DNA of 30,244 bases from the IMG/VR virus record IMGVR_UViG_3300043409_000979, positions 1 to 30,244 of that record; one strand, written 5' to 3'. Position 1 is the first letter of the stretch. Every line of letters starts with the position of its first letter. The DNA comes from a virus. A program made the translations under genes and the position numbers. The notes beneath the pieces were generated by a model. It was not told the origin of the DNA, ran no database searches, and saw nothing but the letters and a program-made list of their open reading frames with translations. This document shows positions 20,976 through 28,501 of the stretch, one piece after another.

Positions 20976-21838
20976 TTGTCGATTATTTGCTGCATAGACT
21001 TTTCGGCAGTTTTCCCAGCGTCTGCCTCGATTCGCTTCAATGCTTTGATGGCTGCGTAATTTAACCGCCGCTGCATTCCCTCAATGCCGCCAGCGTACTG
21101 CACCTGATTCTCTGCGCGGATGTTCAGCTTCTGGTCGGTGCGCCCCACGTTGATAGTTCCCCGCCCGCCCTTGCCAGAAATCCAGCTTGGTATTTCCGCT
21201 TGAAACCGCTCGGAAGCTGCGTTCCAACCGCTTTGAAGATAGCCAATGCGAGACTGTAGCGCGCGCCGGATGTTTGAGAGTCTGCTTGGGTCGATCTCCA
21301 TCCGTTGCCGGCCAGCAAATCGCCCGTTGCGGCGCTGCTTTTCGTACCAGCTTTGGGGGTCTTCATCGGCAGCGCTTTTGATTTCCTGCATGGCTTTTTT
21401 GCCAGCAACTTGAGCGCCGATTTTTACCTGGGCGGCCACATACCGCCCCGCCTTTTTGGCTCGATTAAGGTTCACCACTTTCGCGAGCCTAGACGCCACC
21501 TTGCGCCCCGTTTTAGTCGAGAGCTTGGTGACTGCACCCGCAAGCTTGCCAGCGGCCTTGCTACCGGGAATGGCTGAGACAACGCCCTTTGCCGTCACAA
21601 TAAACGCGCGGCCAAGGTCCACCTCGATGGCAGCCTTTCCGCGAGCAAAGTCAATGGACCCAACTGCGCGCGCGCTTTTAGCTGGAGGGGTCACTCCTCG
21701 GACGTCGGTCATGTAATCCACAAAAGAAAGCGCCATCAGTTCCGGCAGAGCAATACCTCCTGTCGCGACGCCTTCCACGATGCGAGTCAGCGTAGTGGCT
21801 CCCCACTCAGCCTGCGCCTCATTCAGCGTCAGCTTCAT
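20972..21838 (-). CDS. protein between the chaperones and tape measure, function unknown
   Basis: A 288-residue protein starting MKLTLNEAQAEWGATTLTRI, then VDYMTDVRGVTPP, GSIDFARGKAAIEVDLGRAF, a basic alanine/lysine stretch and a C-terminal helical part with NAASERFQAEIPSWI. The start at 21838 lies inside the -1 frame of the T extension, overlapping it by 20 bases. Most siphophages have the tape measure directly after G/GT; the extra gene here has no recognised family. Possibilities are a minor tail protein or a head-tail completion protein. Confidence 0.6.
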   Translation of the reverse strand: MKLTLNEAQAEWGATTLTRIVEGVATGGIALPELMALSFVDYMTDVRGVTPPAKSARAVGSIDFARGKAAIEVDLGRAFIVTAKGVVSAIPGSKAAGKLAGAVTKLSTKTGRKVASRLAKVVNLNRAKKAGRYVAAQVKIGAQVAGKKAMQEIKSAADEDPQSWYEKQRRNGRFAGRQRMEIDPSRLSNIRRALQSRIGYLQSGWNAASERFQAEIPSWISGKGGRGTINVGRTDQKLNIRAENQVQYAGGIEGMQRRLNYAAIKALKRIEADAGKTAEKSMQQIIDK

Positions 21839-22423
21839 CGGGCACCTCCGCAAATGCTAGCAAGCGCGCCAGCTGTTCGGTCGGTGGCGCCTGCTCTTTG
21901 ACCGTCCACGCTCCAGCACTCCACAACGCCGCGTGGTAATACCCAAGCGCTCGCTGCATTGGTAGGTCTAGGATTGTGTCCTCGGTCCATCCTGTTTTTT
22001 CGGCCAGCGTGAAAATAAATCCAATTTCCCACCCTGGCCCAATCAGTTTCCCGGCGCGTCCTTGTCCTCTCCTTCTGTCCTCGGCACGACCTGCACAGTT
22101 GCGTCTTTGATCTCGGACGCCACGCGGTTAATTTCGGCAATCAGTTTTGGAAGTGCAGTCAGCGGCATCGAGTCGGCAAAGCTGTGGATCTCGTCCCAAG
22201 CTGTGCCTGCGTCAATGGCTTTGCGCACTGCCGCAACTGGTTGCGAGCGCTCCCATGCCAGCGCAAGGATCTGCTCCTCAACCTGCAATGGCGACAGCGG
22301 AGCGCCTTCCGTGTCCGTAAAAAGAGTGAGCCCCAGCGCCATGCAGTTTAGGCGGCTGCGCAGGGTAAAGGGCCGCAGTGTGATGCCGTCAATCTCAACG
22401 GGACCAAGGAGGAGATTTGTCAT
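21819..22423 (-). CDS. tail assembly chaperone GT, made by -1 frameshift
   Basis: The fused product of the G frame (22423 to the slip site at 22046-22052) and the -1 frame ending at 21819 would be about 201 residues. The -1 extension reads GPGWEIGFIFTLAEKTGW, then DLPMQRALGYYHAALWSAG, with a helical end (LARLLAFAEVPDEADAE). This parallels lambda gpG/gpGT, where frameshifting yields a minor form that helps tape measure and tube assembly. The extension has no start codon close to its beginning, which supports frameshifting rather than a separate gene. Confidence 0.75.
22043..22423 (-). CDS. tail assembly chaperone G-like protein
   Basis: A 126-residue protein starting MTNLLLGPVEIDGITLRPFT, with helices LQVEEQILALAWERSQ, VAAVRKAIDAGTAWDEIHS and ALPKLIAEINRVASEIKDA. 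The layout and position (after the tube genes and before the tape measure) match lambda gpG-type chaperones. It ends at a TGA directly after a GGGAAAC heptamer. The start forms an ATGA overlap with the 150-residue gene. Confidence 0.75.
   Translation of the reverse strand: MTNLLLGPVEIDGITLRPFTLRSRLNCMALGLTLFTDTEGAPLSPLQVEEQILALAWERSQPVAAVRKAIDAGTAWDEIHSFADSMPLTALPKLIAEINRVASEIKDATVQVVPRTEGEDKDAPGN
22046..22052 (-). promoter_or_regulatory. -1 programmed ribosomal frameshift site
   Basis: Minus-strand G GGA AAC in the G frame, immediately followed by TGA. Slippage gives GGG AAA and opens 76 codons in the -1 frame. It differs from lambda's G GGA AAG only in the last base, matching the canonical X XXY YYZ form. 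Confidence 0.75.
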
Positions 22424-22872
22424 AATTGGGAAATGAGCTTTTGCTTTTGAGCTTCGGGAAGGTCGGGATGCACTACCACATGCCGCTTGCCTTTGCGGAT
22501 GAGTGCGCACGGCTTTTGTTGTTTCAGCCAGTCCTTGAGCGATACCGTGTAATCTCGCTGCGCCTTTAGAATGGTGACCAGGTGCGCCGGGTTCGCCTTG
22601 CGCCACTCCTCGGACAGCCAACGCCGACGAAACTCCTCAAAACTCAACTGCTCGCCATCGCAAGTCGCCTGCACGTCTCCTTTGACGCTCCACACCACTT
22701 GTCTGCGCACGCCCTCGCTCGTTTCCTCTACCGTGTCTTGGAAGTTTTCCTCATCCAGCAACTGCCCGCCAACTGCCAGCCACGCCCCGATCAAGTCAGT
22801 ATTTGGCGACTTGAGCGGGGGCATGTTATCGCGGATAAAGTCAATCCGCATTCCTGCTTTAAGGTGTGACAT
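22420..22872 (-). CDS. tail-region protein, function unknown
   Basis: A 150-residue protein starting MSHLKAGMRIDFIRDNMPPL. Basic-rich with FEEFRRRWLSEEWRK and a C-terminal RKGKRHVVVHPDLPEA. It sits between the second tube-like gene and the G chaperone. No family recognised. It probably has a tail assembly or completion role by position. Confidence 0.6.
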   Translation of the reverse strand: MSHLKAGMRIDFIRDNMPPLKSPNTDLIGAWLAVGGQLLDEENFQDTVEETSEGVRRQVVWSVKGDVQATCDGEQLSFEEFRRRWLSEEWRKANPAHLVTILKAQRDYTVSLKDWLKQQKPCALIRKGKRHVVVHPDLPEAQKQKLISQL

Positions 22873-22892
22873 AATCAGATGCGCCTAAGCGT

Positions 22893-23201
22893 TTAACTCG
22901 CGGCGGTGTAGCCGACGCCGTCGTAGCTCCAGCCCTCCCAGTCCTCATTGGTCTGGCTTTCCGTGATTTTCGTGATGATCACTTTTCCGGTGACTCCATC
23001 CGGTTCGCCGGTGTTACCGCCCAGCGTGATGGAAGGCAGGTCGCCTTTTCCTTTCACGGAAAAAGAAAACTGCGTGTCCACAATGCGAGCCGCAGAGTGT
23101 GTCCCGTCGGCGTTGACAAGTTCCTTGGTCTCGCCCGTCAGCGTACAGTCAACGGACTCAACAAGAGTTCCCGCAATTTTGGTGATTCCAAAGGTAGCCA
23201 T
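22893..23201 (-). CDS. tail tube-like protein (paralogue B)
   Basis: A 102-residue beta-rich protein starting MATFGITKIAGTLVESVDCTL, with FSFSVKGKGDLPSITLGGN and VIITKITESQTNEDWEGW. It shares its opening (M(A/P)TFG) and overall size and order of elements with the 100-residue gene just upstream (23203-23505). Both look like small tube or tube-cap subunits, with one perhaps serving as a terminator of the other. The start is at 23201 after a short leader without a Shine-Dalgarno sequence. Confidence 0.6.
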   Translation of the reverse strand: MATFGITKIAGTLVESVDCTLTGETKELVNADGTHSAARIVDTQFSFSVKGKGDLPSITLGGNTGEPDGVTGKVIITKITESQTNEDWEGWSYDGVGYTAAS

Positions 23202-23202
23202 A

Positions 23203-23505
23203 TTATTCGAAAAGAGTTCCCGTGATTTCCGATGTCGGGAAATCGTCGTTGGTTTCGTTGTACTTGGAGGAGGTCACTGTGAGGCTTGTGAAGTCCGCAA
23301 CGGTGACTGTGGAAAGGGATGCAACGCCTTTAGTGCGCAGCGTTACAGTGGTTTTACTGCGCGGCTTTGCCTGCGCCACAATCACGCGGCCAATTGCGTT
23401 TTTGATTGTTGCAGTTTCAACTTCCTGAGTCCTCTCAGAGCTTTGCGCAAAGCTGCCGCTGGGAACGGTCAGGCCAAATGTGGAGTCGACGCCAAATGTA
23501 GGCAT
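23203..23505 (-). CDS. tail tube-like protein (paralogue A)
   Basis: A 100-residue beta-rich protein starting MPTFGVDSTFGLTVPSGSF, with RTQEVETATIKNAIGRVIVAQ-type strands and the ending EITGTLFE. Tube subunits of siphophages are usually larger (lambda V about 246), so this pair is short; the call rests on position between the neck genes and the chaperone and on beta content. The start at 23505 follows a CCTAAAACACAT leader; the longer reading overlaps the upstream gene. Confidence 0.6.
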   Translation of the reverse strand: MPTFGVDSTFGLTVPSGSFAQSSERTQEVETATIKNAIGRVIVAQAKPRSKTTVTLRTKGVASLSTVTVADFTSLTVTSSKYNETNDDFPTSEITGTLFE

Positions 23506-23512
23506 ATGTGTT

Positions 23513-23893
23513 TTAGGGTTGCGGGCCATAGCCCAGGGTAAATTGGAGGTTGGTAATCCAGTGCCGCTCTGTGTTTTGCGCTTCGGAAGAAGTAGCCACC
23601 ACGCCGTAAATCTGCACCGCGCCACCTGCGCCAGTGCACGCCTTGATCGCGTCGGTCACTTGCTGCACTAGCTCAATGTGTTGCTGCACAGTAGAGTCGT
23701 CGGCTTGGCTCATGGCGGCCACTGTCAGCGCCCCACGTTGCAGCGGACCGCCCACAAGTGCGTCGCCTCGAAGATCCAGCAACACGCAGGGCATGGTGAT
23801 ACTCTCGCCGTCGTGAGGTAGCCCGATGTACACGCCAGTGAAGTCCGGTGCGATCTCGTCACGGATCACCTCGCATGTGAGCAGGTCGATCAT
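23513..23893 (-). CDS. tail completion/terminator-like protein
   Basis: A 126-residue protein starting MIDLLTCEVIRDEIAPDFTG. It has a hydrophobic MPCVLLDLRGDALVGG core and DSTVQQHIELVQQVTDAI, and ends with ITNLQFTLGYGPQP. The length and position match neck/tail completion proteins of the lambda U type. The start at 23893 shares ATGA with the head-tail joining gene. Assigned by position and size. Confidence 0.6.
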   Translation of the reverse strand: MIDLLTCEVIRDEIAPDFTGVYIGLPHDGESITMPCVLLDLRGDALVGGPLQRGALTVAAMSQADDSTVQQHIELVQQVTDAIKACTGAGGAVQIYGVVATSSEAQNTERHWITNLQFTLGYGPQP

Positions 23894-24192
23894 CGGCTCG
23901 GATCCTCCAGAAACAACGTCCACGAAATCGGATCCTCTCCAATGTCGCCGATGCGCAGCTCCCTGTTGTTGAGCGTCAGCTTGGTTCCTTTTACCGGCAC
24001 CGGAAACCCGGCTTTTTCAACGCGAGCAGAACCGGCAAAGTGCGACTCGAAGCCCCCGATGGCAAGGGTCTGGCTTTCCTTTTCACTCGCCACGCCAAAC
24101 ACCGTCACGCCGAGGTAGACAACGGTATCGGCTTGCATGTAGCCAATTGCGTCAGCCATTGCAGCGGCAGTGATGGCAAGAAACTCGGACAT
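23890..24192 (-). CDS. head-tail joining protein, FII-like
   Basis: A 100-residue protein. MSEFLAITAAAMADAIGY, a beta-rich central part with GFPVPVKGTKL, and the C-terminal LTLNNRELRIGDIGEDPISW followed by TLFLEDPSR, a pattern I associate with FII-like and ATP-binding-sugar-transporter-like head-tail joiners. It lies after the capsid gene, as expected. Overlap with the previous gene is one base (TAATG). Confidence 0.6.
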   Translation of the reverse strand: MSEFLAITAAAMADAIGYMQADTVVYLGVTVFGVASEKESQTLAIGGFESHFAGSARVEKAGFPVPVKGTKLTLNNRELRIGDIGEDPISWTLFLEDPSR

Positions 24193-24410
24193 TACAAAAG
24201 CGGTTCAGCCTTGCGCCGAGCAACAGGCTTGGGAGCCTGTAGGATGCCCTTGTTGAGCTTTGATCCATTAGGCATAGGGTTGCACACCAGATAGACGCGC
24301 CCAGGGCTATTGTGAGCCTTGTAAAACTTACGGGCTTCGTCGGGAGAGCCCGTGGAAAGGATTACCTGCGGGCCTGCACCGAGGTCTTCGAGAACGAGAG
24401 AGATTTTCAT
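24192..24410 (-). CDS. small protein after the capsid gene
   Basis: A 72-residue protein starting MKISLVLEDLGAGPQVILST, with EARKFYKAH and the ending KPVARRKAEPLL. It begins only 11 bases after the T-run of the terminator downstream of the capsid gene. Small proteins at this position in other phages include decoration or joining factors, but no family is recognised here. Confidence 0.6.
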   Translation of the reverse strand: MKISLVLEDLGAGPQVILSTGSPDEARKFYKAHNSPGRVYLVCNPMPNGSKLNKGILQAPKPVARRKAEPLL

Positions 24411-24421
24411 GGGATAATCGG

Positions 24422-24458
24422 AAAAAAGCCGGAGCCCCCCGTGAGGGGAACCCCGGCT
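24422..24458 (-). terminator. intrinsic terminator after the capsid gene
   Basis: The minus strand has an AGCCGG...CCGGCT outer stem (24453-24458 pairs with 24427-24432) with an inner CCCC/GGGG stem, followed by six T (24422-24427). The next gene starts only 11 bases beyond the T-run, so there is no space for a separate promoter. This would make the capsid message the shortest and strongest in the late operon, with read-through supplying the joiners. Confidence 0.85.
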
Positions 24459-24473
24459 CTCAAGTTGTTAGAC

Positions 24474-25358
24474 TTAGGCGGGAGTGACGATGCGGACGCC
24501 CATTCCGGTTCCCTTTGCAACGCCCCAAATACAGGAGACGTTGATGCAAGTCTGCCCTAATTCACGGTTATAGTAGGCCCGAAAAGTTAGGGGGAGCCCG
24601 AGGTCAGGCACCACAACTTCGGCAATTTCAATCGAATCCTGCAAAGCGGCTTCGGGATTAACGCGGCGAGCGGCCATGATGAGCGCGCTGGAATGCAACG
24701 CAAAGCCTGCCAGCGCTTCGCCGTTTACATCGCACAAATCGCTCTCGTAGATGTCAAAGCCCGAAACACGGGGCACGGTGCCGTCAGCCTTGAAAGGCGT
24801 GATGCCGGGAATTTCAGCAGAGATAAATGTCTTGGAGATCGCGCCGTAATAGGCGGGATTCATAATAACGCTGCGGCTCATCTTTGGAGCCTTGAGCGTC
24901 TGCGTCAGCGTCACGCCGAGGTCAATCACGTCCTCGCGGTCAAAGTTAGCAGCGGAGGAGGACAAGGGAGTCTGCGCAAAGTTCGCAGCGGTCACCAAAT
25001 TCCAAAGCTGTCCAAACATGTCAGCTCCCAATGCCTGAATCATCGGAGCCAGAAACAGGTTGCGGAAGTTAATCGAAGACTGAAGGACTTGAATGTCCGT
25101 GAAGCCCAGCGTTACGCCGCGATGCTGGTCGAGCGAGATCGTGCGAGCAGTCGTGTCACCGGCGACAGGAGCGTACCCTTCGGAAGTGATGTCTACAACG
25201 GACGGGACCGTAGCAAAGCGAGTTGTTACGGAAGACCCTGCCGATGCAATGTCGGTAGAAAAGTCCGTTGTAATGCCCCGGAGGGGAGCAAACGCGTTGG
25301 TAAGGTAGGCCAATGAAGCCTGTGAAATTTGGCTGAGGAAAACGCCATTGAGGGCCAT
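24474..25358 (-). CDS. major capsid protein
   Basis: A 294-residue protein starting MALNGVFLSQISQASLAYLT. It has HK97-fold features: a central FTDIQVLQSSINFRNLF segment, an alpha-helix followed by DREDVIDLGVTLTQTLKAPK and the PRVSGFDIYESDLC and FALHSSALIMAAR strands typical of P-domain/A-domain elements. It lies after scaffold and protease genes and is followed by its own terminator, as expected for a highly expressed capsid protein. No N-terminal delta domain is fused to it. Specific subfamily not assigned. Confidence 0.8.
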   Translation of the reverse strand: MALNGVFLSQISQASLAYLTNAFAPLRGITTDFSTDIASAGSSVTTRFATVPSVVDITSEGYAPVAGDTTARTISLDQHRGVTLGFTDIQVLQSSINFRNLFLAPMIQALGADMFGQLWNLVTAANFAQTPLSSSAANFDREDVIDLGVTLTQTLKAPKMSRSVIMNPAYYGAISKTFISAEIPGITPFKADGTVPRVSGFDIYESDLCDVNGEALAGFALHSSALIMAARRVNPEAALQDSIEIAEVVVPDLGLPLTFRAYYNRELGQTCINVSCIWGVAKGTGMGVRIVTPA

Positions 25359-25379
25359 ATGATTTTAGGTAGGTGAGGG

Positions 25380-25784
25380 TTAGAGCTGCATTGCTTTCTT
25401 GTTAGCGGCGTAAAACTCATTGCGCTCGCTGAATCCAAGAGTCGTATAGTGCGCCCAAAGCTGTTCTTTGGTTTTAGGCGCGGAAAGTTCTTCGGGCTGA
25501 ATGGCAACAGGAGCCACTCCCAAGTTGGCGACAATGGCGTTTGCTTTCGCAGAAGCGTCAGCTTCGGATGCCTTCATGGCGTCGAGTGCTGCGGCCAGAT
25601 CAAGATTGTTTGCGTTTGCAAGGTCCAGCGCTGCGGACAGTTCCACGGCGCGGGATTTCAAAGCGTCGAAAGTTGCCACCAGTGCGGTGTGCTCGGCGCT
25701 TAGTGCGTTGAGCGCTGCCACGTCTGCCTGCGCGGCAGAGAGCGCGGCCAGCGCGTCGGTCAGGGTGTTGGGTAAATGATCCAT
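25380..25784 (-). CDS. scaffold-like coiled-coil protein
   Basis: A 134-residue protein with an alanine-rich long coiled coil (residues 8-85, AAQADVAALNALSAEHTAL and similar) and a C-terminal KTKEQLWAHYTTLGFSERNE segment. Its place between the head protease and the capsid gene fits an internal scaffold. Its leader has the TTGTGGAAATCC motif and begins directly after a terminator. Confidence 0.7.
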   Translation of the reverse strand: MDHLPNTLTDALAALSAAQADVAALNALSAEHTALVATFDALKSRAVELSAALDLANANNLDLAAALDAMKASEADASAKANAIVANLGVAPVAIQPEELSAPKTKEQLWAHYTTLGFSERNEFYAANKKAMQL

Positions 25785-25806
25785 CTACCTAACTGGATTT
25801 CCACAA
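25785..25806 (-). promoter_or_regulatory. conserved leader motif (copy 2)
   Basis: The minus-strand leader TTGTGGAAATCC...GTAG is the same 22-base length as the copy before the gpW-like gene and matches it at 15 of 22 positions. It abuts the terminator T-run on one side and the ATG of the scaffold gene on the other. Confidence 0.45.
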
Positions 25807-25807
25807 C

Positions 25808-25842
25808 AAAAAGCCCGCCGGAGAAACCAAACTCCGGCGGGC
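25808..25842 (-). terminator. strong intrinsic terminator after the protease gene
   Basis: A perfect 11-bp stem (25813-25823 with 25832-25842: GCCCGCCGGAG/CTCCGGCGGGC), an eight-base loop and five T at 25808-25812. It lies between the protease stop and the scaffold start, only 23 bases before the ATG. Confidence 0.9.
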
Positions 25843-25866
25843 AAGAGACAAATAAACCTTAAACCA

Positions 25867-26682
25867 CTACATGCCCACCATACCAAGGAGAGCCTGATAT
25901 GCAAGCTCTTCCGTTCCGACGTCGTCAATCAGATTGCCCAACCTCGCACGCGGCGCGAGATAGGCTGCGCCGGTCATGTACTCATCGGCAACGCGCCGGT
26001 TGCGAAGGACGTTGCCTTTGAACTGCTCAAAGCTGTCGTCCACGAGCTGTTGCAAACTAGCGCGCTGTGCGGGACTTAATGATGGCCCCATGCCTGCGCC
26101 TTTGAGCGGGCCGCTGGTAATAGGCTCCCAGCTAAGTCCCTGCGCCTCGTAGGCTGCGGACTGATCGAGCCAGGGAATAATTGTGCCAATGCTGCCCCAC
26201 GTTGAACCAACGGAGCCAATCAGCCGGTCGCAACTCACGGCGATGTTGTACGCGGCCGAGCAAGCGGTGTCGTTGCTGTAGGCCACGATGGGCACCGTCA
26301 ACGCTTGGATCAGATCCACGACCTCGGAGCAGCCGGTGCAGTTGCCCCCGGGCGAGTTAACCATCAGCATGATCCCGCGCACGTTAGCCTCTACGGCCTC
26401 TTCAATGTCCTCGGAAATCCATTCGTAATCCCAAGCGCCGCAGCAAGCTTCCAGCGCGGAAATGCCCTTGGCAAGCGTGCCGTCGATGCAAATGTGAGCA
26501 ATCCCTTGCCCGTCAATCTCCATCGGTTCCCGCTTGTTCATCATCCCCGCCATCTTTTCGTATTCGTCACCGTTGGCGCGGACCAGCCGCCCCTCCACCA
26601 GCTGCCGGACTGCTGCGTACCCGCCGGGAGTGATAAGCCACGGGCGGTAGAAAACTTGCTCAATAACGCGCTGGAACTTCAT
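25867..26682 (-). CDS. S49-family head maturation protease
   Basis: A 271-residue protein. NSPGGN (109-114) and TACSAAY (139-145, Ser142 as the likely nucleophile), then GSTWGSIG (159-166), match SppA/S49 serine peptidases of the lambda gpC type. These cleave scaffold and portal in prohead maturation. Unlike lambda C/Nu3, the scaffold is encoded separately downstream. The gene overlaps the portal gene by ATGA. Confidence 0.85.
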   Translation of the reverse strand: MKFQRVIEQVFYRPWLITPGGYAAVRQLVEGRLVRANGDEYEKMAGMMNKREPMEIDGQGIAHICIDGTLAKGISALEACCGAWDYEWISEDIEEAVEANVRGIMLMVNSPGGNCTGCSEVVDLIQALTVPIVAYSNDTACSAAYNIAVSCDRLIGSVGSTWGSIGTIIPWLDQSAAYEAQGLSWEPITSGPLKGAGMGPSLSPAQRASLQQLVDDSFEQFKGNVLRNRRVADEYMTGAAYLAPRARLGNLIDDVGTEELAYQALLGMVGM

Positions 26683-28181
26683 TCGGTGGGGATGGTTGTC
26701 GGCGGGTTGCCGTTGGGGGTCAAAAGTCCAAACACGTCGCGGCTGAGTCCTGAGCGTTGGACGCGCTTGTTAATTTCAAGCTCCTCGCGCTCCACCTCAT
26801 CAAGGTGCTCCTCTAGGGTTTTGGATCCGCTCGCTAGGATGTCAGTCATGCTGCGCATTCCGGCGCGGTACGCCTCAATTGCGTCGCGGCTGGCGTAGCC
26901 GCTGTCGGCGGTCAGCCTGGCAGGCTCGGTAAACCGGAACTGGTAAGCTCCACCGCGTGATGCATCTGCGCCTGTGTAAGGCGGGAGGATGCCAAGTTTC
27001 ACGAAATTTGCCACGGCGTAGGCGCACCGGCGCTTGCAAAATGCGGACAGGTAAGCGTGCCGCTCGGACGTAATCCGGTTTACCTGCTCTAGGATGATAC
27101 GAGCGGATGCGCCTCCCAATTTGCTCATGTCCCACCCAAACTCAGGCGGCCATTGCGCGGCCAGCAGAGCGTTGCGGATGAGCCTTTCCTGTAGGCGGTC
27201 CTGCGCCTCGGTCGGGATTTTGGCGTCAATCTGGTTGATGGACTCGCCAGCGTTGGCGGTCAGATACTCTATGCGCCCGCCCTGCATCGGCGTGTAGCGC
27301 AACCCCGGTGAGCAGTTGCCCGTAGCGGTTTCGGTCAATGCCTGGTACGCGTCGCTGGCGTCAGCCATGCCCTGTTGGTTGGTGACAAGCAGCCCTATTT
27401 TGGCAGCCATCCGGGAAGCGCTTTGGATGTCGTCGCCCAGATCCTTAAGGCTCATCAAGTCGCGGATAGCAGGAGCAAACGCGGAAATGCCCCGCACCTG
27501 GTCCACCTCGCGCGGATCCATCGTGAGCATGCACGCCTGGGCGGGAATGTCTCTGTCTTGGCTGCCGTCAGGCTCCTCGCCTAACACTCGGTAGGCAATG
27601 GGGCGGTTGGTTTTGGACAGGATCACCCCGTTGTAAATCTTGAGCCCTGCGTATCGGCCAGTGGTTAGCGGACCCTCGTCGCCACGAGATCCGATCTGGT
27701 GCCACGGCACCTGTTGCAATTGCGGGTAGCCGCTGGCGCTCGTCGTCAGGATCGTGAGCAGATCGCCTTCACGGTCGATGGCGGTGGACTCCAAGCGAAG
27801 TCCCTCCCACCAGCTTTTCCCGTCAAGGTAGCAAATTTGGTACCAGTCGAGCAGGACGGCCTCGGCCTGCTTGCCCCACTCACGGTCTGCGCCGGTGAAA
27901 ATCGGCCGCATCGCCATCCCTACGGACAGCATGCTTTTTTGATCTATTGCGGCATTGACCATGCCGTTATTCCAGTACAGTTTCCTAGCCGCGCTGTTGA
28001 CCGTGCGCCATTCGCCAACTGTCAACTCTTTGGAAATGCTCTGGGTGTGGTTGCGCCACCACGGCTCGCCCCAGACGCCGCCCTCCACAAGCCGTTGCCG
28101 ACGGTAGGCGCCGCTGTTGTTGGCGCCCACCTTGGGTGTGCCCACGCCCATGAGATTCTTAATTTTGTCTAGGAAACTCAT
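26679..28181 (-). CDS. portal protein, lambda-type
   Basis: A 500-residue protein beginning MSFLDKIKNLMGVG, with features of lambda-type portals: TAIDREGDLLTILTTS, the RAMKIYNG/VILSKTNRP-like region (YAGLKIYNGVILSK) and AARIGLL-like helix (SRMAAKIGLLVTNQQ), then PEFGWDMSKLGGASAR. It forms the dodecameric ring at the packaging vertex. A proline-containing acidic C-terminus follows. It is coupled by ATGA at both ends and sits in the canonical order terminase, gpW, portal, protease. Confidence 0.85.
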   Translation of the reverse strand: MSFLDKIKNLMGVGTPKVGANNSGAYRRQRLVEGGVWGEPWWRNHTQSISKELTVGEWRTVNSAARKLYWNNGMVNAAIDQKSMLSVGMAMRPIFTGADREWGKQAEAVLLDWYQICYLDGKSWWEGLRLESTAIDREGDLLTILTTSASGYPQLQQVPWHQIGSRGDEGPLTTGRYAGLKIYNGVILSKTNRPIAYRVLGEEPDGSQDRDIPAQACMLTMDPREVDQVRGISAFAPAIRDLMSLKDLGDDIQSASRMAAKIGLLVTNQQGMADASDAYQALTETATGNCSPGLRYTPMQGGRIEYLTANAGESINQIDAKIPTEAQDRLQERLIRNALLAAQWPPEFGWDMSKLGGASARIILEQVNRITSERHAYLSAFCKRRCAYAVANFVKLGILPPYTGADASRGGAYQFRFTEPARLTADSGYASRDAIEAYRAGMRSMTDILASGSKTLEEHLDEVEREELEINKRVQRSGLSRDVFGLLTPNGNPPTTIPTE

Positions 28182-28444
28182 ATGAAATACGCCTGAGTCC
28201 TGCGCACCGGAGCGGAAATACCTGCGGCTTTGTAATTAAGAGCCTGCTGCGCCAGCATGACAACATCTAGCGGCGACAGTGTGCCGCCCACGTTAAACTG
28301 GAACGCGGCCCCGTCAATTGACGACGACACCAGCGAACTCTTGCCTGCCAGCACCAGGTCAAACTTGCTCGCTACAATGGCGCGCAACTCGGCCACGTCC
28401 CTAGTTAGGAAAACTTGGAGGAGGAGTCTGGTGTCGGGAGCCAT
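28178..28444 (-). CDS. gpW-like head completion protein
   Basis: An 88-residue protein with an N-terminal helix, SSLVSSSIDGAAFQFNVGG, LSPLDVVMLAQQALN and a C-terminal AAGISAPVRRTQAYFI. Size, order (terminase, here, portal) and composition match gpW, which stabilises packaged DNA at the connector. The leader carries the TTGTGAAAACCC motif right after a terminator. Confidence 0.75.
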   Translation of the reverse strand: MAPDTRLLLQVFLTRDVAELRAIVASKFDLVLAGKSSLVSSSIDGAAFQFNVGGTLSPLDVVMLAQQALNYKAAGISAPVRRTQAYFI

Positions 28445-28466
28445 CTACAAGAGAGGGTTTTCACAA
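28445..28466 (-). promoter_or_regulatory. conserved leader motif (copy 1)
   Basis: The minus-strand leader is TTGTGAAAACCC then TCTCTTGTAG directly before ATG. It is nearly identical to the copy at 16547-16569 and related to the copy at 25785-25806. It has no Shine-Dalgarno sequence. Confidence 0.5.
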
Positions 28467-28467
28467 G

Positions 28468-28501
28468 AAAAAACCCGGACATCTGCACACGCAGAGCCGG
28501 G
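28468..28501 (-). terminator. intrinsic terminator after the terminase gene
   Basis: The minus strand folds as a CCCGG/CCGGG stem extended by CTCTGC/GCAGA(T)G around a GTGT loop, followed by six T (28468-28473). It lies between the terminase stop (28556) and the gpW-like start (28444), 23 bases before that ATG. Confidence 0.8.

Noticed and set aside
21835-22140. 101-codon minus-strand ORF after the G chaperone
   Set aside because: It is in the +1 frame; the chaperone-like extension is in the -1 frame. Its sequence is rich in Arg/Trp and unlike a folded domain.
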